64,000 bases of DNA from Mesorhizobium qingshengii (GCF_027563465.1 NZ_JAPFQA010000001.1:897613-961612); one strand, 5' to 3'. Positions 51,038-60,563 are shown, numbered from the stretch's first letter. Notes: generated by a model from the letters alone, not told the origin. Numbers and translations are program-made.

Positions 51038-52179
51038 GCGCCTATTTCGCCACTCTTTCGGACGCGCTGAAGGAGGCCGGCATCTTCCAACCCTGCCTGG
51101 TGCTCGATCTCGACCGGCTGGACAGCAACATTGCGCTGGTGAAAGAGCGGCTTGACCCCGGCCTTGCCGTGCGGCTGGTCGACAAGTCGCTCGCTTGCCT
51201 GCCGCTGCTTTCGCGTATCGGCAAGGCGCTCGGCACCACCAGCTTCATGACCTTCCATCCGCCGATCACGCTAGCGGTGCTCAAGGTGTTTCCCGACGCG
51301 GACATTCTGTACGGCAAGCCGATGCCGGTCGGCGCGGCGAGGTCCGTGCTTTCAAACAGCGCGGCCGACTGGTCGCGCGTCTGCTGGCTGATCGATACGC
51401 AGGAGAGGCTGGCGGAATACGGCGCGCTCGCTGACGAAATCGGTACCGAACTGCGCATCGCATTCGAGATCGATGTTGGGCTGCATCGCGGCGGGTTCGC
51501 TGAACCGGAGGCCTTGTCGAAGGCGTTGAGCGCGCTGCCGGCCCACAAACGGCTGCATTGCGAAGGCGTAATGGCCTATGAGGCCCATGCGCCGCATATT
51601 CCCGGCCTGTTTGGCGGGCCGGCCAAGGCGCTGGCTCAAGCCTCGGAACGGGTCACCGCCTTCGTTGAATGCCTCGGCGCCGACCAGCGCCGCACCTTGA
51701 ACATCGGCGGCAGCAAGACCGCGCTGCTTCACCACGGCGGCGTGGCCAACGAAGTGTCGATGGGCTCGGCCTTCGTGCTGCCCGGCGATTTCGATACGCC
51801 CGGCCTCGAAGGCTTCGTGCCGGCGGCCTTCGTCGCCACGCCGATCCTGAAAGTGGTCGAACCGATGCTGCCTGGTCCGCCCGCCGTCTCCCGCCTGCTG
51901 CGGGGGCTCGGCCGGTTTCCGCGCAAGGGCTGCTACCTCTACGGCGGCAAATGGATGGCCGAGCCGGTGTTTCCCGCAGGCATGAAGACGAACAGTCTGC
52001 TCGGCCTGTCCTCCAACCAGCAATTCATGGGCCTGCCGGCGGATGCGACCGCAAGGCCCGGCGACTACGCATTCCTGCGGCCGACACAGAGCGAGGCCGT
52101 TCTGCAGCAGTTCGGATCGATCGCCGTGTTTTCCGGCGGCAGGATCGCCGATCGCTGGCCGGCGCTGCCGATGGCGTGA
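51034..52179 (+). CDS. Fold-type III PLP enzyme (alanine racemase / D-threonine aldolase-like)
   Basis: This 381-residue protein has an N-terminal alanine-racemase-type barrel (CLVLDLDRLDSNIALVKERL, then LVDKSLACLPLL with Lys51 the likely PLP lysine) and a C-terminal beta domain. IDVGLHRGGF and NIGGSKTALLHHGG follow. Relatives include D-serine dehydratase and D-threonine aldolase. The actual reaction is not predictable. Its start overlaps the lactone-oxidase stop (ATGA), so it belongs to the TetR-controlled operon. Confidence 0.82.
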   Translation: MSAYFATLSDALKEAGIFQPCLVLDLDRLDSNIALVKERLDPGLAVRLVDKSLACLPLLSRIGKALGTTSFMTFHPPITLAVLKVFPDADILYGKPMPVGAARSVLSNSAADWSRVCWLIDTQERLAEYGALADEIGTELRIAFEIDVGLHRGGFAEPEALSKALSALPAHKRLHCEGVMAYEAHAPHIPGLFGGPAKALAQASERVTAFVECLGADQRRTLNIGGSKTALLHHGGVANEVSMGSAFVLPGDFDTPGLEGFVPAAFVATPILKVVEPMLPGPPAVSRLLRGLGRFPRKGCYLYGGKWMAEPVFPAGMKTNSLLGLSSNQQFMGLPADATARPGDYAFLRPTQSEAVLQQFGSIAVFSGGRIADRWPALPMA

Positions 52180-52439
52180 TCGACAGCCGGCATCAGGCAT
52201 TGCCGCGTGATGAGCGGTGATTGTTGGCCGCCCCCAGCGATGCTATGAAACAAGGGTCGAAAAGGACCTTGGTGCGGCAAACGGTAAGCCCGCCCCCTTC
52301 CACCGGATGGAAGCTCCGTTCTCATCCAATATGGGAACCCACGGCAAGCCCAGGGCGTGCTTCACGCCCGGCTTGGCGTGCGGGGTCTTCGCCATTCGGC
52401 GTCCCTTCGTTCGCCAGGCGCCAACGAAGGAGAAGAAAA

Positions 52440-52754
52440 ATGCCCATCATTCGCGCCAACACCGGCGTCATCACCCAGATCAATATCTTCACCGTGCCCG
52501 AGGGCGGTCAGCAGGCGTTGATTGATCTGCTGGGGGAAGCCGCGACGAGTTGCCGTGGCATTCCCGGGTGGATGTCCGCCAGCCTGCACCGAAGTCTCGA
52601 CGGCACGCGTGTCGTCAACTACGCGCAGGCCCGGGATCAGGCAGCCATGCGGCGCGTCTTCGAGCATCTGCAGGCGAACGGTTTTCTCGATCGCAACAAG
52701 GCGTTGGGGCAAGCCCATCCCGGCTTGTACGAGGTCGCTCTGACCGTGGAGTAG
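52440..52754 (+). CDS. Antibiotic biosynthesis monooxygenase (ABM) domain protein
   Basis: This is a 104-residue ferredoxin-like dimeric protein of the ABM type: TQINIFTVPEGGQQALIDLLGEAATSC, then WMSASLHRSLDGTRVVNYAQARDQAA. Members include cofactor-free oxygenases and heme-degrading proteins; most are unknown. An AAGGAGAAG ribosome site fixes the ATG; a longer upstream frame is not supported. It lies 260 bases after the lactone-oxidase operon and is convergent with an AraC gene. Confidence 0.82.
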   Translation: MPIIRANTGVITQINIFTVPEGGQQALIDLLGEAATSCRGIPGWMSASLHRSLDGTRVVNYAQARDQAAMRRVFEHLQANGFLDRNKALGQAHPGLYEVALTVE

Positions 52755-52800
52755 GCAATGTGACGGACCGTGTCTTGGCCTCACGCCAAAGCACGGTCTG

Positions 52801-52895
52801 TTCCGGTATCCATGATCCGCTCCGGTATCCAAGATCCGTTCCGGTATCCAAGATCCGTTCCGGTATCTATGACTTGACCGGTATCCAGATCTCCA
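52801..52895. repeat. 19-bp tandem repeat array (five copies)
   Basis: Five head-to-tail 19-base units of the form ttCCGGTATCcaagATCCg run from the intergenic gap into the 3' end of the AraC gene. Copies 2 and 3 differ at one position and the outer copies are more diverged. The last two copies are part of the coding region or its stop. The unit is not a multiple of three. Confidence 0.85.
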
Positions 52896-53700
52896 GCCCG
52901 CCATTGCCGCTGCGCGGATCGAATTCGGGTCCGTAGCGTTCGAATTCAGGGGCGTCTGATATCTCGTGCCCGGAGGCCGGCAGCCATTTGTTCCAGATGG
53001 TGTTGACCGTGCGGCGGATGGTCGAGATGTGCTCGCGATGGGCGAACACGGCATATTTCTGCGCCGGCACCCGCACGCGGCTGAATTCCTTGGGGATGTC
53101 GGAAAAGTCGGTCACCTCGACGCCGGCGATGTAGTCGAAATTGCCAGTATCGTCGCCGTTGACGCAGACGCCGTAGGCAGTGTCGCCGGTCTCGCCCGGT
53201 ATGTTGCCGATATAAGGGCCAAAGCGCTGCCATTGCATCGGAATGGCAGCGCTGGTTTCGCAACTGTAGCGTTCGCCGAGGCCGGCGATCAGGAACGGCC
53301 GGCTGGTCTCGAAGCGCGGCGGGTCAAGATTGGCAAGAAAGGACTGGTCCATCAGGATCGGCTCCGCGAGGTCGAGATTGTTGAGCGTGCCTTGCGCGCG
53401 CACCAGTTCCGGCGTGGTGCCGAACTGATCGCGGAAGGCACGGGTGAAAGCCTCATGCGAGTTGTAGCCGGCATCGAGCGCGACGCGGAGGATGTCGGGC
53501 GCCCCGGCGGCCAGCTTGCGGGCCGCTTCGGTCAGCCGGCGCGCGCGCATGTAGCCCATCACCGAGCGGCCGGTGGCGGCACGGAAAGCCCGTGTCACGT
53601 GAAAACGCGACACGCCGCTGCTTCGCGCCACGTCGTCGAGCGAGATCGCCTCAGGCAGATGGCTCTCGACGAACCACAGCGCCTTCTCTGTCGGGTTCAT
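52867..53700 (-). CDS. AraC family regulator with GyrI-like effector domain
   Basis: This is a 277-residue protein. The N-terminal 100 residues hold the paired helix-turn-helices (AISLDDVARSSGVSRFHVTRAFRAATG and ILRVALDAGYNSHEAFTRAFRDQFGTTP). The remainder is a GyrI-like/effector-binding domain (PMQWQRFGPYIGNIPG...EVTDFSDIPKEFSRVRVPAQKYAVF). A GAGGAGA ribosome site supports the ATG. The ligand is unknown. Its 3' end is the start point of a 19-base tandem array. Confidence 0.87.
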   Translation of the reverse strand: MNPTEKALWFVESHLPEAISLDDVARSSGVSRFHVTRAFRAATGRSVMGYMRARRLTEAARKLAAGAPDILRVALDAGYNSHEAFTRAFRDQFGTTPELVRAQGTLNNLDLAEPILMDQSFLANLDPPRFETSRPFLIAGLGERYSCETSAAIPMQWQRFGPYIGNIPGETGDTAYGVCVNGDDTGNFDYIAGVEVTDFSDIPKEFSRVRVPAQKYAVFAHREHISTIRRTVNTIWNKWLPASGHEISDAPEFERYGPEFDPRSGNGGLEIWIPVKS

Positions 53701-54063
53701 ATGTCTCCTCTTGAACGGCCCAATTTTCGAACCGGCAGCCCATCGCATCGGCAAGACCATGCTGCCGTCTTTCCGTCAGGTCAGCTTGATCGAAATTGCG
53801 CCTCTCGGAAATCGAAGTGAAGCTGTCGCCAGCCGATCTCGCTGCATGGCCGCGCGATTACGGTTCGCGCCGCTGACGGGCCTCGCATCCGAATTCCCTC
53901 CGCCGGCGCCCGAGATAAGAAACTGGTCGAAAATGGTCATCGAAGCGATTGCGCAAACGTTTCGATGGTCATAGAATGGGTCCCAATGCGCCATCGCCAG
54001 AGCGCAATGGAAACACTCAAGACAGGGAGAAGCGCGTGCGCGTTGGGCTCCGATCGGGTTGTA
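53701..54063. other. Divergent gap between the AraC and LacI genes
   Basis: These 363 bases hold no supported gene. The notable element is a LacI-type palindrome at 53951-53966. Extra in-frame start codons for the LacI protein occur in the last 60 bases. Confidence 0.5.
53951..53966. promoter_or_regulatory. Candidate LacI-family operator
   Basis: GCGCAAACGTTTCGAT contains the perfect core AAACGTTT with a central CG, typical of LacI/GalR operators. It lies about 100 bases before the regulator gene that heads the sugar transport operon. Confidence 0.5.
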
Positions 54064-55062
54064 ATGGCAACCATGGCTGAAGTCGCACGCCGCGCTGGAG
54101 TGTCGGTGTCGACTGTTTCTCACGTCATCAACCGAACGCGTTTCGTCTCGCCCGCCAAGGCCAGGGTGGTCAACGACGCGATCGCTGCTATGGGCTATCA
54201 GCCCAACGAGCTGGCGCGGTCGCTGAAAGTGGCTTCGACCAACAGCGTCGGCCTGGCGATCTCGGCGATTTCCAATCCCTATTTCACCGACATCATCTGC
54301 GCGGTGGAAGCGGAATGCGCGCGCCTCGGCCTCATGGTGTTCCTCTCTGACACGCAGGAGGATCCAGACCGCGAGCTTTCGGTGGTGCGCGCCTTCCATC
54401 AGCGGCGGGTCGACGGCGTCATCCTGGCGCCGTCGGGCGCGCCGCAGCGAGCCATCGACTATCTGGCCGAGAAGAAGCTGCCCTGCGTGCTGATCGACCG
54501 CTTCGCCGACGATCGCTTCGACCAGATCGGCGTCGAGAACCAGTCGTCGATGCGCGCCCTCATCGATCACGTCGCCTCCTTCGGCCACAAGCGCATCGGC
54601 TACATCGCCGGCCAGCCGGGGCTGGCGACGACGCGCGAACGCATCGAGGCGTTCCAGTCGTCGCTGGCGGCCAATGGACTTGCTTTCTCGCCGCGCTATG
54701 TGTCGCCCGAGAACGTCGACACGGCGAGCGCAACGGCATCGACCCATGCCATTCTGTCATTGCCTTCGCCGCCCACGGCATTGGTCACCGGCAACAACAT
54801 GACGACGATCGGAGCGGTGCGGGCGATACGCGAAAGGGGCCTCTCGATACCGGGGGATATCTCGCTCGCCGGCTTCGACGACTTCGAATGGGCCGATTGT
54901 TTCGAGCCGCGGCTGACCCTTGTCGCACAACCTTGCACCGAGATCGGACGGCAGGCCGCGGCACTGCTGTCCGCCCGCATCGCCTCCAGCGGTCTGAAGC
55001 CGCAAGCGGTGCGGCTGCAGGCGACGTTGCATGCCCGTGAATCCTGCGGGAGACCGGCATGA
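54064..55062 (+). CDS. LacI family transcriptional regulator
   Basis: This 332-residue repressor has the LacI HTH MAEVARRAGVSVSTVSHVINRTRFVSPAKARVVNDAIAAMGYQPN, and a sugar-binding type-1 domain with two Rossmann-like halves. The ATG at 54064 is preferred because it leads directly into the HTH; an ATG at 54007 would add 19 residues. It overlaps the next gene by four bases (ATGA) and so is made together with the ABC transporter that it probably regulates. Confidence 0.87.
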   Translation: MATMAEVARRAGVSVSTVSHVINRTRFVSPAKARVVNDAIAAMGYQPNELARSLKVASTNSVGLAISAISNPYFTDIICAVEAECARLGLMVFLSDTQEDPDRELSVVRAFHQRRVDGVILAPSGAPQRAIDYLAEKKLPCVLIDRFADDRFDQIGVENQSSMRALIDHVASFGHKRIGYIAGQPGLATTRERIEAFQSSLAANGLAFSPRYVSPENVDTASATASTHAILSLPSPPTALVTGNNMTTIGAVRAIRERGLSIPGDISLAGFDDFEWADCFEPRLTLVAQPCTEIGRQAAALLSARIASSGLKPQAVRLQATLHARESCGRPA

Positions 55063-56572
55063 GCGCGCCGCTGCTGTCGGTCACCGGCGCCGTCAAGCGC
55101 TTCGGCGGCGTGCAGGCGCTGCGTGGCGTCGATTTCGACCTCAGGGCCGGCGAGATCCACGCGCTGCTTGGCGAGAACGGCGCCGGCAAGTCGACATTGA
55201 TGAACCTTTTGTCGGGCGTCTACACGCCCGACGAAGGCACCATCCAGATCGACGGCAGGCAGGTAGCCCTCAACAATCCGCGTGAGGCTCAAGCTGCCGG
55301 CATCGCCACCATCTTCCAGGAGCTCGACCTGGTGCCGACGCTCGACGTAGCGGCCAACCTCTTCCTTGGCCGGGAACTGATGCGGCCGGGCGGCTTCCTC
55401 GATGTGCCGGCGATGCGCAGCGAGGCTCGCAAGCGGCTCGAAGCCATTGAACTCGCCATCGATCCCGCCAGGCTGGTAGCCGACCTGTCGATCGGCCAGC
55501 GCCAGGTGGTGGCGATCGTCAAGGCGCTGTCCTACGCATCGCGTGTGCTGATCATGGACGAGCCGACGGCCGCGCTGACGGTGGCCGAAGTCGAAAGGCT
55601 TTTCGACGTCATGCGCAAGCTCGCCGCCAGCGGTGTCGGCATTGTCTATATCTCGCATCGCCTGGAGGAGGTGCCGCGGATCGCCGGGTGACGGTCATGC
55701 GCGATGGGCGGGTGTCCGGTGTCACCGAGCCGCGCGCGCCGCAGGCCGAACTGGTCAGGCTGCTGGTCGGGCGTCCGCTTGACGAGCTCTTTCCACCGCG
55801 CGCCAAAGCGGCCGGCCGGCCGCTGCTGCATTTGCGTTACGCCACCTTCCACCTGTCGCGCGAAAGTGCCGGCTGGCAGGCCCCGACAGGCGTGTCGCTC
55901 GATGTGCATGAGGGCGAGATCGTCGGCCTCGCAGGCATCATGGGGGCAGGGCGCACCGAGCTGCTCAGCGCGCTTTACGGCACCGGCCTGTCCGGACATT
56001 GGCAGGGAGAGGTCGCCATTGGCGGCCATGCGGTCAAGCTGGATTCGATCAAGGCGGCGCGCAACGCCGGCATTGCCTTCGTCACCGACGACCGGCGCGG
56101 CAGCGGCCTGATGCTGAGGATGGCGGTCGGCCTCAACCTGGTCATGTCGGTCATCCGCCGCATCTCGCCGGCAGGCCTGATGTCGCCGCGCCGCCAGGCG
56201 GAAGCGGTCAAGCAGTCCTTCGGCCAGTTCGACATCAGGCCGAAGAATCCAGACATCGCCGTCGGCGCGCTTTCGGGCGGCAACCAGCAGAAGGTGGTGC
56301 TGGCCAAGGAGATCCTCGGCAATCCCCGGCTGCTGCTGCTCGACGAGCCGACGCGCGGCGTCGATGTCGGCGCCAAGGGCGAGATCTACGCGCGGCTGCG
56401 GCAACTGGCGGCGCAGGGGCTCGGCATACTGGTCGCCTCCAGCGAGATGCCGGAGCTGATCGGCCTGTGCGACCGGATCGTGGTGCTGCGCCAGGGGCGC
56501 AATGTCGCGGAATTCATCGGCGGCGTCGACGAGCACACGGTGCTCGAGGCGGCAAATGGCAGGGAGGCCTGA
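55059..56572 (+). pseudogene. Sugar ABC transporter ATP-binding protein, split by frameshift
   Basis: A full RbsA-type ATPase has two NBDs in one chain. Here frame 1 (55059-55691, 210 residues) holds NBD1 with Walker A GENGAGKST (about 38-46), VLIMDEPTAAL, and stops after VPRIAG. Frame 2 (55688-56572, 294 residues) starts with GTG and VTVMRDGR, the next family block, and holds NBD2 with LSGGNQQKV and LLLDEPTRGVDVG. Compared with the expected IADRVTVMRDGR, about four bases are missing at about 55685. The two frames overlap by GTGA, so coupled translation could still make both halves. It may also be an error in the sequence. Confidence 0.8.
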
Positions 56573-57621
56573 TGTCTGAACAGAAGATTTCGGAGGCAAG
56601 CGGCCAGGTGACCGCCGCACCGGTGCATCGCGATCCGCTGGCGCTGATCGTGCGCTTCCAGAGCCTGATCGGCCTGGTGCTGGTGGCGATCGGCGGTGTC
56701 ATCTTCTCGCCGCGCCGTCACGGCGAGATCCTGTTCCTCGACCCCGACAACATCGCCAACATCGTGCGCGCGGTGTCGGAGACCGGCATCATCGCCATCG
56801 GCATGACCTTCGTCATCATCACCGCCGGCATCGACCTTTCCGTTGGCGCGGTGCTGGGGCTGTCCAGCGTCGTCACCGCGACGATGATGATCTCCGGCGG
56901 CTTCGGGCTTATCCCCACCATCCTTGCCGTGCTCATCATGGGCATCGTCTTCGGCACGATCCAGGGCACCATCTCCAGCCGTTTCCGGCTGGAGCCGTTC
57001 ATCGTCACGCTGGCCGGCCTGCAGGCGGCGCGCGGCCTGGCGCTGGTCGTCTCGGGCAACCAGTACATCAACATTTCCTATGGAGACGGGCCGGGTCTGG
57101 CACCGCCGGTGTTTGCGATCCTCGGCGAGCGGCTGTTCAACAACACCGTACCGGTCGCCACCATCGTCTTCATCGTCTTTGCCGCGATCGCAACGATCGT
57201 GCTCAACACCACGCGCTTCGGCCGCTATGTCTTTGCCGTCGGCGGCAACGAGCGGGCGGCGCGCATTTCGGGCGTACCGGTGTCGATGGTCAAGATCAGC
57301 GTCTACGCGCTCACCGGCTTTGCGGCCGCGCTCGCCGGCATCGTTCACGCCGGGCAGTTCAATTTCGGCAGCGCCAATGACGGCATGGGCTACGAACTGA
57401 CCGCGATCGCCGCCGTGGTCATCGGCGGCACCAGCCTGTTCGGCGGCTCCGGCTCGATGGTCGGCACCGTCGCAGGCACGATCATGCTGGGTGCGCTGGC
57501 CAACATTCTGCAGCTCAACAACATCACGCCAGCCCTGCAACTGCTCGCGACCGCCGCGATCATCGTGCTGGCGGCGGTACTCCAATCCCTCGTTCGCCGC
57601 CGCGAGGGTCTGGGTCGTTAG
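56572..57621 (+). CDS. Sugar ABC transporter permease (RbsC-like)
   Basis: This 349-residue protein has about ten spans of the BPD-transporter-2 family. Family blocks include GIIAIGMTFVIITAGIDLSVGAV, the EAA-like loop GGNERAARISGVPVSMVKISVYAL, and AIAAVVIGGTSLFGGSGSM. It starts one base before the ATPase stop (TGATG). It forms the channel with the split ATPase. The substrate is probably a pentose or polyol, not determinable. Confidence 0.9.
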   Translation: MSEQKISEASGQVTAAPVHRDPLALIVRFQSLIGLVLVAIGGVIFSPRRHGEILFLDPDNIANIVRAVSETGIIAIGMTFVIITAGIDLSVGAVLGLSSVVTATMMISGGFGLIPTILAVLIMGIVFGTIQGTISSRFRLEPFIVTLAGLQAARGLALVVSGNQYINISYGDGPGLAPPVFAILGERLFNNTVPVATIVFIVFAAIATIVLNTTRFGRYVFAVGGNERAARISGVPVSMVKISVYALTGFAAALAGIVHAGQFNFGSANDGMGYELTAIAAVVIGGTSLFGGSGSMVGTVAGTIMLGALANILQLNNITPALQLLATAAIIVLAAVLQSLVRRREGLGR

Positions 57622-57699
57622 GGAGGTCGGCGGCACGCAAGTGGAAGACTGTGAAACCAAGGTCTGGCTGCTGAGGCCCGACGAGGAGGAGAGTGAGTT

Positions 57700-58692
57700 A
57701 TGAAAGCCATTCAAAGAGGATTGTGGCATCTGAGCTGGCAGGCTGGCCTGCTCGCCGGAACGTGTATGTGCATGGCAGGGGTTGCGCAGGCCGCCGACCC
57801 GATGGTCAAGGCCTGTGCGAAGGACGGCCAGTTCATCATCGGCTTTTCGCAAGCCAACAATGCCGAACCCTATCGCCAGCACGTCAATGACGAGCTGACG
57901 GCGGCGGCCAAGGAAGTGCCGGGCTTCACGCTGCAGATCGCCGATGGCGCCGGCAACGTCAACACGCAGACGTCGCAGGTCGACAATTTCATCACCCAGA
58001 AGGTCGATCTGCTCTTGATCTCGCCCTTCGAGGCGGCACCGCTGACGCCGGCGGTGAAGCGCGCCATGGATGCCGGCATTCCGGTCATCGAACTCGACCG
58101 CAAGACGGTCGGCGATCCCGGCAAGGACTACACCGCCTTCATCGGCGGCGACAATTACAAGATCGCGCTCGAGGCCGGCAAATACACCGCCAAGACCTTG
58201 CTGCCTGAAGGCGGCGAGGCGGCGGTGCTGGAAGGCCTGCCGAGCTCGACGCCGGCGGTGGAGCGGCTGAACGGCTTCAAGGACGGCGTCAAGGAGAATG
58301 CCAAGATCCAGGTCGTCGCCGAGCAGGCGGCGGACTGGGTGCCGGACAAAGCCCAGACCGCGTTCTCGGCGATGCTGCAGGCGCATCCCGACATCAAGGT
58401 GCTCTATGCCTCGAATGACATGATGGCGGCCGGCGCGCTGCTCGCCGCGAAGGGAGCGGGCAAGCAGGTCAAGATCATCGGCACCGACGGCCTGCCGGGC
58501 CCGGCCGGCGGCATCGAGGCGGTGGCCAAGGGCGACTGGGCGGCGACCTTCACCTATCCGACCGGCGCCAAGGAAGCGATCGAGATGTCGAAGAAGATCC
58601 TGCTCGATTGTGCCTCTTCGGTCGAGCCCGTCGTCACCGTCGAGACCACGGCGATTACCGCCGAGAATGCAAAGCAGCTGATGGGCAAGTAG
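57700..58692 (+). CDS. Sugar ABC transporter substrate-binding protein (RbsB-like)
   Basis: This is a 330-residue periplasmic protein. The signal peptide ends near GVAQAA (residue about 30). The mature protein is a type-1 sugar-binding fold (FIIGFSQANNAEPYRQHVNDEL, DLLLISPFEAAPLTPAVKRAMDAGIPVIELDR, IIGTDGLPGPAGGIEAVAKG). A GAGGAGAG ribosome site is present. A very strong hairpin follows the gene and closes the operon. Confidence 0.9.
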   Translation: MKAIQRGLWHLSWQAGLLAGTCMCMAGVAQAADPMVKACAKDGQFIIGFSQANNAEPYRQHVNDELTAAAKEVPGFTLQIADGAGNVNTQTSQVDNFITQKVDLLLISPFEAAPLTPAVKRAMDAGIPVIELDRKTVGDPGKDYTAFIGGDNYKIALEAGKYTAKTLLPEGGEAAVLEGLPSSTPAVERLNGFKDGVKENAKIQVVAEQAADWVPDKAQTAFSAMLQAHPDIKVLYASNDMMAAGALLAAKGAGKQVKIIGTDGLPGPAGGIEAVAKGDWAATFTYPTGAKEAIEMSKKILLDCASSVEPVVTVETTAITAENAKQLMGK

Positions 58693-58717
58693 GCCCTGGC
58701 TGCCGGCGGCTTATGGA

Positions 58718-58751
58718 CCCATGGCGGGGTTCACACGAACCCCGCCATGGG
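58718..58751 (+). terminator. Strong hairpin at the end of the sugar ABC operon
   Basis: Perfect 15-base arms (CCCATGGCGGGGTTC and its complement) with a four-base loop. It has no T-run, so it may work as an mRNA 3' stabiliser as well as a terminator. Confidence 0.6.
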
Positions 58752-58872
58752 CCCGTCCGCGGGCGCTTGCTAGGTCGTTGGCCGTATCGGCGGGCTTGGG
58801 GCTGGCCGACGAGGCGGCAAACCATCTCGACCCGGTTTGATCGAAATTGCGCATGGCGCAAAATGGCGCCGC

Positions 58873-59805
58873 TTAGCGCCGCCCGCGCTGGAAGAACCGG
58901 CGAAGCCGGCGACCGATCTCGCGCGGCAGATGGCGAAATGAGGTTCTTTGCCAGTCGCCCGAATCTGGAACACGCGGGCGCTTGCCGGGCGCGGGCAGAA
59001 TGGGCACGATCGGCAAGGAGAAGGCGGCGTTGAGCGGCTGTTGCCGCCCCAGCCGCTCCCAATGGATCAGGCCTCGCATGATACGGTCCCATGCCAGCAC
59101 CGTTGCCACGGCGGTCGACAAGTCGCCGTCTTCATTCGGCTCGTGGCGCCGCGCGAACTCTGCGTAGGCCTCGGCGATGTAGAGGCTGAAGTCGAAATGG
59201 CCAGGATCGGGGTCGTAAGAATCGGTCAGTGCATAACGCAGTTGTCGCGTGATGAACGATACGATGTCGGCGTAATTTTCGTGGTGGATGTGAACGCAAT
59301 TCGGTGGCTGGAGGACGCGCAGGCGCCTGGCGCCAGTCAGCACTTGCGGCACACGGTGATTGCCAGGCTGCCAAGCCACTGTTCCCCTCCGAAAGAACCT
59401 GATCTGCTGGTCCGGGTAAAAGCCCGAGCCACGCATGATCTGGCCGGCTACCGAATTCCACCTTGGCAAGGCAAAGGCATCGATCTTGTCGCCATGGTCG
59501 TCGACAAGCTGCCGCATGGCCTCGTAGGCATCGTCGGCAAGGTATTCGTCGGAATCCAGAACGAGGACCCAGTCATGCCGCGCTTCCGCAAGATACTGGT
59601 TGCGGATATCGTCGACGGCATCGACGATGGCGCAAGAGAGCACCCTGCAGTCGGCCGCGCGCGCGATTTCGACCGTTGCATCGCTGCTTTGCATGTCGAT
59701 GACGATGCGCTCGGTCGCCCAGCCCGTGGTTTCGAGTAGCCGTGGCAAAGTCGCGGCTGAATTGCGCGTATGAACGATCAGCGAGATGGCGATGTCTTGC
59801 CTCAT
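58873..59805 (-). CDS. Glycosyltransferase family 2
   Basis: This is a 310-residue GT-A fold protein. The N-terminus reads ISLIVHTRNSAATLPRLLETTG with RIVIDMQSSDATVEIA, and the metal-binding motif is VLDSDEYLADD. The layout resembles WaaE-like LPS beta-glucosyltransferases, but the assignment is only by pattern. The C-terminus is basic. It is the last of five overlapping glycosyltransferase genes and starts inside the end of the preceding one by four bases. Confidence 0.85.
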   Translation of the reverse strand: MRQDIAISLIVHTRNSAATLPRLLETTGWATERIVIDMQSSDATVEIARAADCRVLSCAIVDAVDDIRNQYLAEARHDWVLVLDSDEYLADDAYEAMRQLVDDHGDKIDAFALPRWNSVAGQIMRGSGFYPDQQIRFFRRGTVAWQPGNHRVPQVLTGARRLRVLQPPNCVHIHHENYADIVSFITRQLRYALTDSYDPDPGHFDFSLYIAEAYAEFARRHEPNEDGDLSTAVATVLAWDRIMRGLIHWERLGRQQPLNAAFSLPIVPILPAPGKRPRVPDSGDWQRTSFRHLPREIGRRLRRFFQRGRR

Positions 59806-60563
59806 GCGCCTTCGTCTCCGTCGATGGAATAACGCCCGCGCCAGCGTTCAAAGAACAGCCTGCGCGATGCCTTGTGGCGATCAGGCCGTCGATCGGAGGT
59901 CGATTCCAAGTGTAGGGAATCCCATTTCTGACCGCAGCCGATGTGCACTCCCATCTGCCGCGCGCGCAGGCACAGATCCACATCCTCATAACCAAAGGGA
60001 AAGGTCTCGTCGAACCCGCGCAGGGCGGTAAAGGCACCATGATCGATCATCAATGCCGCACCCGTTACAGCCTGCGGAAACGTCGTGGCGCGGCTGACCG
60101 ATGCGCTTGGCCTGCCATGGGCATGGTGATAGGGGCCGCGCTCACCGGCATCGAAACGCACGCCGCAGTGCTGAATCGTGTTATCGGCCAGGACCAGCCT
60201 GGTGCCTACGATGCCGACCGTTTCATGCCTTGCTATCTCAAGCATCTCAGCCATTGCGTTTGGATGCAGGAAGACGTCGTTGTTGAGGAACAGGTAGCGC
60301 GCCGCCGGAACGGTACTGGCGCCGCGATTGCACGCCGCGGAGAAGGAATGCCGGCGGTCGAGTCGCAGGATGCGGACATCCGGCGTTGCCAGATCGTTTG
60401 CCTGGTAGGGCATGGCGGAACCGTTATCGACAACGACAATCGCCGTTCGTCCGGGCAATGCCCGGGTCAGACCTGACTGGACGTGCAGGACGCAGGTCCG
60501 CAGTAGCGCGGTCAGCCCGTAAGACGGTATAACGACGCTCAGATCCATGCCGCTCAGTTCCAT
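59802..60563 (-). CDS. Glycosyltransferase family 2 (rhamnosyltransferase-like)
   Basis: This is a 253-residue protein. LSVVIPSYGLTALL opens the nucleotide-binding domain, VVVDNGSA follows, and LFLNNDVFL is the DXD-like site. ALRGFDETFPFGYEDVDLCLRARQMG is the GT2 acceptor block. It overlaps both neighbours. It probably adds one sugar to a surface polysaccharide. Confidence 0.87.
   Translation of the reverse strand: MELSGMDLSVVIPSYGLTALLRTCVLHVQSGLTRALPGRTAIVVVDNGSAMPYQANDLATPDVRILRLDRRHSFSAACNRGASTVPAARYLFLNNDVFLHPNAMAEMLEIARHETVGIVGTRLVLADNTIQHCGVRFDAGERGPYHHAHGRPSASVSRATTFPQAVTGAALMIDHGAFTALRGFDETFPFGYEDVDLCLRARQMGVHIGCGQKWDSLHLESTSDRRPDRHKASRRLFFERWRGRYSIDGDEGA

Noticed and set aside
52801..52895. 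CRISPR-like array
   Set aside because: Units are directly adjacent with no unique spacers, and no cas genes are present.
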